DNA of 64,000 nucleotides from Pleodorina starrii (taxonomy: Eukaryota > Chlorophyta > Chlorophyceae > Chlamydomonadales > Volvocaceae), in NCBI GenBank assembly GCA_030267565.1, contig BRXU01000007.1, positions 806,001-870,000 on the forward strand. The letters run 5' to 3'. How positions within the stretch are numbered: position 1 is the stretch's first letter; each line of letters begins with the position of its first letter. Below are positions 1 to 11,451 of this stretch, one piece after another. The notes beneath the pieces were generated by a model. The model worked only from the letters and a program-made list of their open reading frames with translations, was not told the DNA's origin and made no database searches. A program made the translations under genes and the position numbers.

Positions 1-1296
1 AGCGAGAGCGCTGCCTCCTTGCAGTGTCGCGCCTCCCTCCCCCGCGCCTACCGTTCTACGGGCTCCGCCCTATACGTGGATAACCTCCCTCCCACCGCGC
101 CTACCGTTTTACGGGCCCCGGCCTATACGTGGTGGATGAACCCTGACCCCCCCCGCACCGCTGCCGCTGGATCTGGCGTGCGCAGGTGATCGACCCCAGC
201 GACCGGGTGGACACGCTCAATGACTCCTACTGGCAGCTGCGGGCGGAGTTCGTGCCGGAGGAGCAGCTCGCCGCCAACCTCGGCCCCGGCGACTTCCTGG
301 TGCACGTGGCTCACCAGCTGCTGCCGCCGCTGCCGCAGGCGGCGGCCGCCTACTGGGCCGCGCAACAGAACCAGCAACAAGGCGGCGGGGAGGCGACGGA
401 GGGCGGCGGCGCGCAGGGTCGCGGCGGCGGCATCTCGGGGGGCGTGGCGCCGATGGACGCGGAGGATGAGGAGGAGGAGCAGGAGGAGGAGGCGACGACC
501 CGCGGGTCGGCGGGCGCCAGGGCGTTTAGAAAGGCGCTGATTGAGCAGATGCCCGGGGCGCCGTTCGGGGATCCCTTGATCGTTCGAGTGCGGGGGCACG
601 AGACCATGGGGCAGCTACGGGCCAAAATACAGGTGCGGGGGCGGGGCATGCTGAAGAAGGTGCCGCAGCGGGGGGAGAGGGGGGCCTCCTTCCCGCGGCG
701 GTGCTCCTGTCACACGCAGCGACTCCCTATCAGTCTCCCCCTCCAGAAGCCCTCGCCGCCTTTCTCACGCCTAGCCAACCCCACCAAATCCTAGCCCCAC
801 CAGTTCTCCCAGGCCACGTGGGCCCCCTTCTCCCTCTCTTTGGCTTTCTCTGTCCATCAACGGAGGTATACCAGGCCACCCCGCCTCTGCACTTTCGGAC
901 TGTTTTCTACATACCCTTGTTGTCCCCTCCTTACCCTTCCCGCCCTCCTCCCTCCTTGCCCACCTCCGCCCTCCTCCTCCCCGCCGCCACCAGGCGCTCC
1001 TAGGCACGCCGCCCGAGGAGTTCGCCCGCTGGCCGGTGCTGTTCGTGGGCACGCGACCCAACAACGCCTGGCTGCCAGACAGCGAGGACCTCACCACCTA
1101 CTTTGGGGGCCACCAGAACCAGTTCGCGGGGTCCGCCACGGCCGCCGCCGCGGGGCCCACGGACGCGACGTTGGTGGACCCCGCCCGGCTCATGGTCGTG
1201 GTGCTGCACGAGGACCGCGGCGGCGGCGCGGCGCGCCGGCAGCCGCCCTCCAACAGCCGCTACGCCTATGAGAAACCGGTCAAGATCTACGCGTAG
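1..1296 (+). CDS. USP7/UBP12-13-type ubiquitin carboxyl-terminal hydrolase, C-terminal part (5' truncated by window)
   Basis: This is the 3' end of a gene for a deubiquitinating enzyme of the USP7 family (plant UBP12/UBP13), which removes ubiquitin from nuclear regulators. Two coding exons are in view: 186-632 (acceptor CAG at 183-185, donor GTGCGG) and 994-1296 (acceptor CAG at 991-993, stop TAG 1294-1296). Both junctions are phase 0. The recognisable part is the C-terminal ubiquitin-like region that binds substrates and activates the catalytic domain. It ends in RYAYEKPVKIYA, the characteristic tail of UBP12/13 and USP7 proteins, and contains GTPPEEFARWPVLFVG. A Gln/Gly-rich and acidic insertion (about 348-520, ending in an EEEEQEEE run) interrupts the domain and is not typical of plant or animal homologues. 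The catalytic Cys and His boxes lie upstream of the window. Family assignment is strong; activity cannot be judged from this fragment. Confidence 0.85.
48..136 (+). repeat. REP-A intronic repeat, two tandem copies
   Basis: Two near-identical copies (48-85 and 101-136) lie in the USP7-like intron upstream of the acceptor at 185. Each has a CCGTT.TACGG half followed by the core GGCCTATACGTGG (CGCCCTATACGTGGAT in copy 1). The orientation is sense relative to the gene and the copies sit within 140 bp of the 3' splice site. Confidence 0.85.
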
Positions 1297-1766
1297 TGTA
1301 GCGGAGCGGGTTGCCGCGGGTCGCGGCGCGGCGGGGCACTTGGCGGCACGGAGCGGAAAGGTGGCAGAGGGGCGAGAGCTACGGTTTGGAGCTTCGGCGG
1401 GTTGTGGCTCTGGCGGCGCGGCGCGGCTGGGCCAGGCGCAGCAGCAGCGGCGGCGCAAGCCGCCCGTGCGCTGCTGCTACCGGTAATCCGAGAGGACGCG
1501 CCCGGCGCCTCCCTGCCGTTTCAGGGTTACCCGACGCGGCTGTTCCGTGTTCCGCCCTGGGCGATGTTGATGGAGGCGGGGATCGATGGGATGAGCGTGT
1601 GTGTTGCCAAGTTTGCAGCTTCGCGGGGACTCTTTTCTGTTGTGCTTTACCCACTTACCACTTACCACTTATCACGCTGAGTGGGCAGAGGAAGGTGGGT
1701 GTTGTCCCAGACGCAGTTGGCGGAACACGATGTACGACGGCGGCGGAACACGGATCCTCTGGGCCG

Positions 1767-1771
1767 TGTAA
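1767..1771 (+). terminator. Candidate poly(A) signal TGTAA for the USP7-like gene
   Basis: TGTAA is the usual green-algal polyadenylation signal. This copy is about 470 nt after the stop codon, within a normal 3' UTR length. It is only five bases, so support is weak. Confidence 0.3.
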
Positions 1772-3096
1772 CCATGGGCCCAGGTGCCGTCGTTTGGCCG
1801 GGCGGGGGGGCGGGACTCAGTCCCCTGATGCTTGCAAAACGAAGGCGGGGCAGGGTGCGCATGGGAGGCCCGGTCCTGGTCCAGGAGGGTGCGTAGGTGG
1901 ACGGTGATACCGTAACCCTTAAAAGTGAGAGGCTGCGTGCGCATGCACAAAGCAGCAGCGGCAGCAGCAGCGGTGTGAGCTTGCGGTGTTTGCGACTTTG
2001 GCGGCAAGTCTAGGATAGAAGCAGAGGATTTAAGACAGGGCAGTTGGATTGGGCGCGGGTTTGAGGCAAAAGGTGGGGGCACTGGGGGTTAGCTGTGAGG
2101 GGCACAGCTGCTAGGGTTGGTTTGCTGGGGGGGGGAAGGGAGGGTGCCTGGCCGTCTGCCCGCGCGAGAAGAGACGAGACGCGACTGCAGCTGTCGCCGA
2201 ATGAACCACTGCGCTGCGCTCGCGGTGGGCCGACTGTCTTTGGTTGGGCTCCAGGGTGCGCACCGTATATGTGTTTGTAGGTTATTGCATAATGGAAATG
2301 GTGCGTTGTTTACAAGACAGATGCTTGCCAGCGCGCGTATCGGCGCGAGGTTTTGCGTTTGATTGGGCGTCTGTGGGACTTTCCACGTTGGAACGCTGGG
2401 GATGATGCCGGCGTGTGCCGCCCGAGTTGCGTTGTAAGGGGCTGCGGGAGGCAGGCGGTGGGGAGCGAGTTAAGTGTGTGGCCAGGCGACGGCGGTTGCG
2501 TAGGGTCGCTCTGCTGTCGGATTTTGCTTGCTGGCCGCTGCAGACTGAGCACGGCTGTGAGTGAGGCTGAACCCGTCACTCCATGGGGCGCTTTGGAAGG
2601 GCTGGACGACGCGACGCATGATCGGCGGATATCGTCGAAGGTGCCGGGCGGCGGTGTCTCCTCCACAGGACCCGGCGGTCGAAGGCTTGCGATGGGCACC
2701 TGCACTTGCACCGTGTGCAATAGGACATTTGCCGCTTGGGTGCTGCCATGTGCGCCCCCCCCCTCCAAAACACAGAGGCGCGAAGCGGAAGGAGAGGTGG
2801 AATCGCATGCGTGTTACCGGTATTTTACATGATGCAAGGCCCCGGCAGATCGCAGCAGGTCTGCGCGATGCATCGGCGGATGCATTGCAGCGCCACACCC
2901 GCCAGTCATCCGCTGCGGCCCGGCAGCCGATCTCTCAAACCCATCAGCCGAGCGGCCCATCGAGCGGGCGCATCGGGCTCAGAGTGACACATCCATCTCA
3001 CGGCGGCCGCGGCACAGCACGCACCCGCACCGCCACGGGGAGACACCGCTGACGCTGCCAGACCCAAAACACGGCATGCGCTGTCTGGAAACCGCG

Positions 3097-3235
3097 GCAT
3101 GCTCCCCTTAAAAGTGGCAGCGTGAGAAGGCCCTGTGTGCCAAGAGCAGGTGCATGCTCAGGGAGGTTTGCGGCCACAACCTCTTGCGTTGGCACACAGG
3201 GCCTTCTCACGCTGTGACTCAAAAGGGGAGCATGC
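3097..3235. repeat. Long imperfect hairpin (46-bp arms, 47-nt loop)
   Basis: Left arm 3097-3142 and right arm 3190-3235 are near-perfect reverse complements; the central 24 bp match exactly (AGCGTGAGAAGGCCC... against the complement). Mismatches are confined to a few bases near 3111-3117. A further block in the loop (3143-3159) is complementary to 3227-3243, which overlaps and extends past the right arm, so two alternative pairings are possible. It could be a small-RNA hairpin precursor or a degraded inverted-repeat element; no target-site duplication is evident. Confidence 0.75.
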
Positions 3236-5698
3236 ACCTGCTCTCACACGTGCGCCCGGGTGGCCCCGTCGGGATGCACCGCACCCACGCTCCAAGCCGC
3301 TCCGGAACGCACCCCCAGGCACCCCATTCAACGCTCCAAGTTGCTCCTGAACAAGCCCCGTACCGCAGCTCGATGCAATGTGCCTCCCGGAGCTTGGCAA
3401 GGGCCTCGGAACAGCTCCATTCAGCTCCCGACGTCGAGGCACCGTTGTTGCACCGTTGTTGCACCGTTGTTGCACCGTTCTCGAGACTCCCGACCTGCGC
3501 CGGTTTGAGAGGCTGGCCTGGCCTTTGTGGACGGCAGAGATCAGGCGGAAGGGCATGTAGTTACTCAGCGTTCGCAGTAACTCCGCGAAAGGGTCATAGG
3601 GTTTCGCGCTACATGGGGAAGGATATGGGATAATGGGAAGGGGAGCCTAGAGGCCAGGTCGCCCGTGGCTACGGCTTACGGTCTGTCCCCGTGAGGCTCG
3701 CGCGTCCCAGGGCGGGTCGTTCGTGTTGTCTGGTCCGGGTGGATGCTCCCGTGCTCGAAGAGACTTTCGGCTGCCAGGCCGGGATGGCCCGCCGGCTCTA
3801 CCCTCTTCCGTCAGCCTGGAGCCCGCTGTAACAAAAATTACTACCAAGGATACAAGTCATATAAGTGATAATACTTTTGATTGATTTTGATCATGTACAG
3901 GCTTTCTGAGTGTGTACTGTAAAGCGAAAGAAAACCAAAGCTTTCTGCTCATATCGGCGAGGCGATTGGTTCCGGAACGTGGATCTGGGGCGGTGTCATT
4001 ATTTCTGCGTGAAGGTGCCTGAGCGTGTGATGTAATATATCAAACGAACTCGCGAAATAACTCCAAACACCGCCCTTTCTGCGATTTAATAGCTACTAAG
4101 CTAGTCGTGTAAGGCCCTGCCGTATTTACCAACAAAATTTCAATCAAGTTCGCTTTGCACGCTTAACTTTCACTCACAACGCAGGATCATGGGCGCAAAG
4201 GTTATTTGCTCACATGCAGAAGGCAGAACACAGGCGTCCCTGGAGCCGACGGAGGCCAGACACGGCCAAACCCACGTTCCATGTTCCAACCCTCCCCCTC
4301 CCCGGCTCAACCCAGCTGAAATTCAGAGATTGTGCACAAACATGTCGCGTGAGTTGGGCCTGCTTGCAGGTGAGCTCTGTTTTCGCGCTTCTGTCAAATT
4401 TACTTATCGCTCCGTTCAAGTGATGCGCTGTTACCTGCTGTTACGGCTGCTCTGTTACGCGGTGGGTGCACAATTGCCTTACATATGGGCACACGAGCAA
4501 GTTAGATTCCACAACGTTCGGATGGCGACGAAGGGTCGCGTGCCTGAACCATGTAGCCTGCCCGCCAGCGGTCCGGCAGCCCGGCAGCCCAGATACCGGA
4601 TCGTACGATAATCTAGCAATTAGCTTATTCCGAACAGGCAGTTCAGAAAACCAGAATCCAGAAGGAGAGCCTTCAAATGTTTCCCTTCGCAAGGTCCGGC
4701 GCTATTTAGGCCTCTCGAGATCAAGTATGGATGAGTAGCTACACAAATTGACCGCACGGCGGCACGAGTCGCACGAGACGGATGAAGATAATCCTGCGCG
4801 TCGATACGATATTTTAGGTTCATAAATTACACGCTAATTACACAATGATTAGGTAAAGCCCGCTGGAGCACGAGCAACGCTAGAGCATGCCATGGTACCA
4901 TACGCAAAGTAATCTGACTAGCGACGCACGGACATATACCGGTATCGGAATGCTACGCACCTATCCCCGTCGTATAACGTTAGGTATACGATACCCAAAA
5001 AACCCGGCCAAGCGCCGCGACGTGTAGCAGCGGCCGAGAACCCAACTCTCCAGCGTGCAACAGCTATCGCAAGAACTTACGCCCTGACACAATCCCGACA
5101 TCGCCATAATCTTCGCCACCGCGGGCGCTGTCGCCGGCCTTCTGACTGCGCACCGGCCTCTGTCACGACACGTGTGCCTTTCCACCGACTCGCTGCTGCC
5201 TCTCCCGGCAGACGAAAAGCCCTGTACCAAAACCCTCACACATAAAAAAAGGAAACTTTGGGGTTATGATCTACGTTATACCCCGGACCCAACCTTGCAT
5301 GACCCCCCCCCGGATGGTTCCTCCCGGCGTCCCCGGGGGCGTCGTCTGCTGCAAGCGCCTCCCACCCCCCTACCTGTCGTCGAGGCGCGGGCGGGCAGGC
5401 CAGGTCCTCGTGTTGCGCAGCAGCTGCAGAGACGGCGCTACAGAGCTGCACCCCCCACCCACCACCAAAGCAGAGTAACGAAAACAACGGCCCGACGTGA
5501 TTCGTAATGTGCCCATTAGCGTGCCCATTATTAAAGGTAGCGGCCCGACGTACCCGATCTGCGACGTGTCCATGTAGTACCCGCGAGCCCCGCCCCGTGC
5601 ACACACCACCCAAAGGAACCCCGACAGGAGGGCGGCCTCAAGACCATTCATCCGCCATTCGCTAACAAAGCCTGGCTACAGACATATGCAGTACCTCG

Positions 5699-5762
5699 CA
5701 AAACCCTACAACAATCCCAAAACCTTAAAACCCTTGCAACCCTAAAACAACCCTTAAACTCG
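5699..5762. repeat. Degenerate CCCTAAAA-like telomere-type tract
   Basis: An A/C-rich stretch contains one exact CCCTAAAA and several diverged units. CCCTAAAA is the complement of TTTTAGGG, the Chlamydomonas-type telomere unit. Similar short tracts occur in MCM2 and PPP1R42 introns, so this is probably an interstitial remnant or simple-sequence drift, not a chromosome end. Confidence 0.4.
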
Positions 5763-6343
5763 GCGCCCTCCCCCCCCTGTTTGCCCTGTCGGCTGAAGAC
5801 AGACCCTCCTCACCCTTCCCGCCCCTCCTCCCCCTTCCCACCGCCCAACCCGCCTCAAATATGTGTTACCGAGCTAGTGGAGAGGATTTTAAAGAAAGCT
5901 AACAACACTACGACAAAGTAACGATGTATCCGCACCGGTGTCGCCGCGGAGTGCGGCGCGTTGCGTTGCGGTGCGAGGAGCGTGGCAAAGAAGAGAATGG
6001 GGCCGCCAAGCGTGTTAGGTTCCAAGAACCATACTCGTTTACCCAATGTATCGTACCCGTTTACCCTTTTTTTGTTGTAATGTAACGATAATTGTGTGTA
6101 CCTTCGCAAAGACGCGCCCTCCCGAAGCCCGCACCCATCCAGGTGATCCGCGGCCCAGAGGGTCTCGACCGCTCCCCGATACCGTATACGGCACCGTGCC
6201 TGCCGTACAGAGGCGTGCGCTGTCCACCGCCGAGACGTCCTGCTCAGAAGCCAGCCGCGCAACGCGGCGGCGGAATGCGACATGCGGCTTGCGACATGCG
6301 GACGACCGATCTACTGTTGCTGCTGTTGTCGTTGCTGTTGTCG

Positions 6344-6348
6344 TTACA
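6344..6348 (-). terminator. Candidate poly(A) signal (TGTAA on minus strand) for the RRM gene
   Basis: TTACA on the plus strand reads as TGTAA on the minus strand, about 235 nt past the stop codon of the minus-strand RRM gene. Short motif, weak support. Confidence 0.3.
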
Positions 6349-6582
6349 GCTGCTGCTGATGATGATGCTGTTATTGCCGTTCCACGATTGTGGCCTTGCT
6401 GCTCATGTCGCTGCTACTGATGCTGCTGCTGCTCCTGCTACTGCCACTCTCACAACAAAGCTAGACGGCTGCGAATCATGCCTCGCGCGCGCACCCTCTC
6501 AGCGCCCGTGTTGTTCCAGGTTCCAGCCAAGAAATACCCGCGTCCGCCGCTGTCAAGGCCAACGCCGCTGCCGCCAGGGCCT

Positions 6583-9500
6583 CTAAGCTCCCCCGGGCGT
6601 CACCTTTACCCGCATGCCACGGACCAGGGCCCCGTTCATGGCCGCAGTGGCGCGGGCAGCCGACTCCACGTCAGCGTACTGCACGATGCTGAACCCGCCC
6701 TGGACATGCACACCCAGTACGGAACCGTACGGCGCAAAGGCCTCGTACATGTGCAGCTTCTCCGTATCGGCTGGCAGGTTCGAAACCATGATGCGGTGGG
6801 TGGGCTTGAAGCTCGAGGGCCCGGAGCCGTTGCTGCTCGCGGCGGGGGCGGCGGCGGCGGCGGCGGCGGAGCCGCTGGCGGCGGCGGCGGCGGCGGCGGC
6901 CGGCGGCCCGTTGGTTTGCGGAAGCGGCTGCGGAGCCGCCATGGGCGCCGCTGAGCCGGGCTGCGGCTGTTGCGGCTGGCTCGACGCTCCGGCAGGGGGA
7001 GCCGCCGCCGTCGCCGGCGCCGCCGCCGCCGCCGCGGCCGACGGCTGTGCAGCGGCGCCGGCAGGCGCCGCCGACAGCTGTCCCTGCGCCTGCTGCTGCT
7101 GCTGCTGTTGCGGCTGTTGCTGCGGCTGCACATACGGCTCCGGGTGCCACGGTGCCGCGGCTTGCTGCGGCCGCTGTGGCTGCTGCTGCTGCTGCGATAC
7201 GGCCGCCCCGCTGACGGCGGCGGCGGGTGGCGCGCTGACGGGCTGCTGCTGCTGCTGCGTGGCCGCTGGAGGGTAGGTAGCCGCCGCCGCCGCTGCGGCG
7301 GGGTTCCCGTTGGCACTCGCGGCGTTAGCCTGTCCCGGCGCCTGCTGCTGCTGCTGTGGCTGTTGCGGCTGCTGCTGTTGTTGCTGCTGCTGATGCTGCT
7401 GCTGTGGCTGCGGCATCGTCCCATAGTAGTACGAGTAATAGTATGCGGAATAGGGGTCCGTGGGCTGCCCCGCTGGCGGTTGGGCACCGCCCGGCGGCGG
7501 CGCCGCCCCCGGATTCGGCGGTTGGCCGTACCCCGGCGGCGGTTGGCCATAGTACGCCGCATAGTAAGCCGCCGCTTGCGGATCGTACGCTGGCTGCTGC
7601 TGGTGCTGCGCTTGCGCCGCCTGGCCGTACGGATCCTGGGGGTAGCCGTACGGTGCCGCGCCGTACGGCGGGTAGTGCTGCGCGGCCTGGTTGTCGTATC
7701 CAGGGTACGGCTGCGGCATGCCGGGGGCGGCGGCAGCGGCGGGGCCCGGGTAGGCGCCGGGCGGCGCAGCACCACCTGCCGGTGGAGCGCCTGAGGTGGG
7801 GCATTACGTGAGGGAGGGAGGGAGGGAGGGAGGGAGGGAGGGAGGGAGGGAGGGAGGGAGGGAGGGAGGGAGGGAGGGAGGGAGGGAGGGAGGGAGGGAT
7901 TCACCGCGAGGGCCCACCGGAACACTCGGGGGTGTCAGGTGCGCGGGGGTGTCAGGTGCGCGGGTTGAGAAAAGAGGAAGTACAGGGACATGGACAGGGG
8001 GAAGGACAGGGGGAAGGAAGAGGGGGGGAGGTGATTGTGTGTGTGGCGGCATGCGGCTGCTCTCTTGCCTGCTCGGAACCTTCGTAGCAGCGACGGACGG
8101 ACGGATGACCCTAAGGTGACACACACAGGGGCGGGACGGACGGACACACACACATACATATACACACACGTGCACATCTCGGCCCCGTGTAGCTCTCAAC
8201 CGCCCACCCGTGCATCAAAGTCGCCGTTACTCACCGGGCAGCGGTTGTGGCGGCTGGGCCTGCGGCTGCGTCGGTTGGCCTGGATACGGTTGCGGCTGCG
8301 GAGCCGTGCTCGGAGCAGACATCTGCGCTCCCCCCGCCTGCTGCTGTGGCTGCTGCTGCTGCTGCGGCTGCTGCTGTGGCGGCTGCTGCTGCTGCAACGG
8401 AGGCTGCATCAGCGCCGAGGGCCGGGGCTGTGGCTGCGGCTGTTGCGGCGTCATGGGGACCGGCGGCGGCAGCAGCGGTGCCGACAACAACATCGGCTGC
8501 TGCTGCGGCGGCGCCTGCTGCTGCTGTGGCGGCGGCTGGTGCTGGTGCTGGCGGATGGGCCCGCCAGGGCCGCCCAGCCCCGGCGGCGGCAGCAGAAACT
8601 GACCCGTCGCCGGGTCCACCGCAATCGCCAGCAAAGGCGGCTGCTGCTGCTGCTGCTGCACCTGCTGCTGCTGCACCTGCTGCTGCTGCCGCGGCGGCGG
8701 CGGCGGTGGCTGAAACATCGGCACGGGGTGATCAGCCCACGGCGGTGGCGGCATGCCCATAGCCCCCAGCATGTCCGGCGGCGGCGGCATGCCGCCGGGC
8801 GGCCCCAATGGCACGAGCTCCCCCGACTCCGTCGCCACCATCATCCCCATCCCCGGCCCCATCGAGATTGGCACACCCGGCGGCGGCGGACCCATCCCTT
8901 GGTGATGGTGGGGGTGGGGGTGGTAGCCTGGCGGCCCGCTGGCGCCGGGGTACGGCGCGTAGCGCTGCATCCCGCCGCCGCCGGGGGCGACAGAGTTGCC
9001 GGCCTTGACTATCCTGCTCTGCAGCTTGCGTGCCTTCTCGTCCTGGTTGTCAGCGAATTTGACGTTGAGGGGGAGGTGCTCTCCCGGCGGGATGGTGGCG
9101 TTGGCGCCGTCGCGTGCGGCCTGCGCGTTCTCCAGGCTGGCGAATCGCACCATGGCCACTTGGCCTACGCTGGTGGACAGCGGCGGCAGCACGCGCACGC
9201 TGATGGTGGGTCCATACTTTTCGAAAAACAGGCGGATGTCCTCTTCGTTCCAGGAGACGGGGATGTTGCGCACGTAGAGGTTCTCTGGTGGGGGAGGGAG
9301 ATGGGGAAGGGAGATGGGTTTTTGTAAAGTTGTTTGATGGAAAGTGTGTGACGGGAGGGAAAGGGCGGGGGAGAGGCACAGGGGGAGATGGCACGGGGGA
9401 TCAGGGAGTGATATGCTCCGTTATATAAGAATGCACGGGGGAAGAGGGAAAGGGTTTGGGTCGTTCCTGGAGCGGGGGAAGGGGGAAAGGAAGGGATAGG

Positions 9501-10440
9501 GGGACGCGGTGATGATGGTGGTGGTGGTCGTAGTGGCGGTCGCTGGAGGGAGGGAGGAGCGTCGTCCTTGGAAGCAGCGAGGGCTGACTGGAGCGTGCGC
9601 GCGTGCGCAAAGCCATGTGCGTCCAGCGACTAATGGTCATGATTTGATTTACAAGAAAGCATGCATTGGTTGCTGGCTTGCTGCAAATTGCAGTATTATG
9701 GCGCTGGCCCATGACAAGCAGGAGCTTAAACAGTCTGGTCCTTCCCGTCGCCGTCACAAAACTTCGACCGAGACCGGTCATGTGATCATTGTGTCAGAAG
9801 CCAGCGCGGTCTCACCGTTCGGAACGTCGTAAGTAGCATCGCTGTCTGCGGGTTTCACAAGTATCATCTTGCCCGAAACCGTGGTGCCGTTGAGAGCTTT
9901 AATGGCAGCCAGCGCTTCTGCAGGCGTGCTCAGCCTCAAGAACGCGTAAGGGACAGCCGCAGTCTTGAAGAACTTGCAGCCCGTGCACGTGCCGAAGCGC
10001 CGGAACAGGACCTCGACTGCCGTCTGATCCATATTCGGCGGTAAGTTGCGAACGTAGAGGTTGGGGTGCGTAATGACTTCCCCATTGAAGGTCAGCGTGC
10101 CATCACCTATAGCTTCAGCCATTTTGGCCCGTTCGGCAGGCACTAGGTCAGCTGCTGCAAGCAATCTAGGACTAAATTCGAGTAGAGCATTAGCCTTCTG
10201 TATTTCCGCCGCCCACCACACCCTGTATAGATTCAGTACATGCCTTACGACATTCGTACGCCCCGAACACCCCCACCACGGTCGCGCCTAAAGCTCGGGT
10301 ATGCATGCCCCAGCACTGCAAGTTGTCCGTGGGTGACTTACAAATGGACACACCGGTTATGGAGCTCTGGAGGATTTCTGGGAAGATCTGCCGTGCGAAC
10401 CTGGGCGCGTGCCGTTAAACCGGCCTGACCTCGCCCGAGC
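6583..10440 (-). CDS. Three-RRM, Gln/Pro/Ala-rich RNA-binding protein (5' end unresolved)
   Basis: Minus-strand gene. Supported exons are 9816-10222, 8235-9284 and 6583-7790 (stop TAG). A probable upstream exon has its donor at 10341 (exon low end 10342, open back to about 10440). All three internal junctions join in phase. RRM1 (about 9850-10070) contains LYVRNLPPNM, RRM2 (about 9030-9284) LYVRNIPVSW, and RRM3 at the C terminus IMVSNLPADT with GGFSIVQYA. Between RRM2 and RRM3 lie several hundred residues of Gln, Pro, Ala, Gly and Tyr repeats (CAG/CAA and GCN codons), of the prion-like kind that promotes condensation. The role is probably in pre-mRNA splicing or mRNA control, but I cannot name an orthologue. 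No in-frame initiator ATG was found upstream, so the true N terminus is missing. An in-frame ATG near 10120 is internal to conserved sequence. Confidence 0.85.
7811..7899. repeat. (GGGA)n tetranucleotide array, about 22 copies
   Basis: A perfect 89-bp tetranucleotide array lies in the last intron (7791-8234) of the minus-strand RRM gene. Read in the sense direction it is (TCCC)n and ends about 20 nt before the acceptor at 7791, so it forms the polypyrimidine tract. Confidence 0.95.
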
Positions 10441-11451
10441 TTTACGCGATGGCCCCCCGCGCCTAACTCATCTGGTCACTCGTCCAAGCACATGGTTAAA
10501 GGTTTCCTGAACAATACGGCGTTGAATTTCAACTCATATACACTACGGCGGGCGTCCGTAAAAGCCGGGGAGGCTTTAGACGGTTGGTCGCGGGTGCAGG
10601 CACGCTGCATCATCACCTCCGTCCCAGCGACTCCTTGAGCGCGAAACACACTGGGGTCGCGTTCCCCGGCATGTATCCCACCTGTCCCAAACGCAAGAGA
10701 GAACTGGCTATGGCCAAAGGAGGTGCCGCACCTTGCCGCACACATGATCTTACACGCACAAGTGACGCCCCTGGAAACGGTCAAACGTCCCTCAACCGCA
10801 AGATCTCTTGGCTGGGGCGCTCCCAGCAAACGTGTAATCATCAATCCTCATTAGCGCCGCAACCACATAAGCAGCAGGTGCGCAAGCCGCGCTCACGGCC
10901 GTTGGGCCTGTCAGCTTCATATTCCCCACAGCCCACCAACCGGGATCGCATTCGCTCCTGGTGCAGGCCCTGGGGCGGAAATTCCTGGGTGCCACCCTAG
11001 CGGGTTGCCCTCGTAGGCCCTCGACCAGGGGACTCCCCAGTCCCCACCTGGTCGAGACGCTTACATGCCTTCACACAGGTCGAGCCGGTTGGGAGGGCGT
11101 GTGGGTTACCCAACGTGGACACGAGCGTCGATGTAAGGTGTGGTGCTCCGAGACGCACGGTGTACGACACTGTACAACGACGAGTCAAACACCAAACATG
11201 CTGCGTTACATCCAAATTCCCAAACATGTTTCCGTGATCGCCGCCCTAGAAAACCACAGCAATTCGACTCGTTTCGCATGGGGCGCGTGAAGCGAAAAGG
11301 TTCTGCGCCCAACAGTAGGGACATTAGCCCCAGCCAGCACACCCCCGATCACCACACTTGCTTTTTCATATAATATAAACTTGCAATTATACAAAATACA
11401 ATCAATCATTTTATTCGTGCTTCGCCTCGGTCGAGGCTCTTGAGTGAACCC
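10441..11451. other. Divergent intergenic region between RRM gene and the unknown gene
   Basis: It should carry the two 5' regions. A short hairpin lies at 11020-11056 (stem CTCGACCAGG). An AT-rich segment at about 11366-11435 precedes the next gene. A minus-strand open frame (10476-10844) reads through here but lacks matched splice phase to the RRM gene and recognisable residues. Confidence 0.45.
11368..11382 (+). promoter_or_regulatory. Candidate TATA-like core promoter element of the 11452 gene
   Basis: CATATAATATAAAC lies about 70-85 bp before the first ATG in an otherwise GC-rich region. Position and base composition suggest a core promoter; no transcription-start evidence is available. 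Confidence 0.35.

Larger units (their letters stand above)
1297..6582. other. Intergenic region between USP7-like and RRM genes (converging 3' ends)
   Basis: No coding exon with conserved residues or matched splice phases was found on either strand. Both flanking genes end toward this interval, so it must hold two 3' UTRs. The middle (about 3800-5050) is clearly lower in GC than the rest of the window. Contents recorded separately are a TGTAA poly(A) candidate, a long hairpin, an 11-bp tandem repeat near 3441-3477 (unit ACCGTTGTTGC, about 3.5 copies) and degenerate CCCTAAAA-like units near 5699-5762. The CTG/TTG-rich stretch at 6310-6440 is probably RRM-gene 3' UTR. Confidence 0.6.

Noticed and set aside
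6636..7925. 429-codon minus-strand frame overlapping the last exon of the RRM gene
   Set aside because: It is a +1 frame of the Gln/Ala-rich exon and crosses the (GGGA)n intron array; the RRM3 motif is in the other frame.
10476..10844. Minus-strand frame considered as the N terminus of the RRM gene
   Set aside because: It ends in TGA before the supported exon and no donor joins it in phase to 10342-10440.
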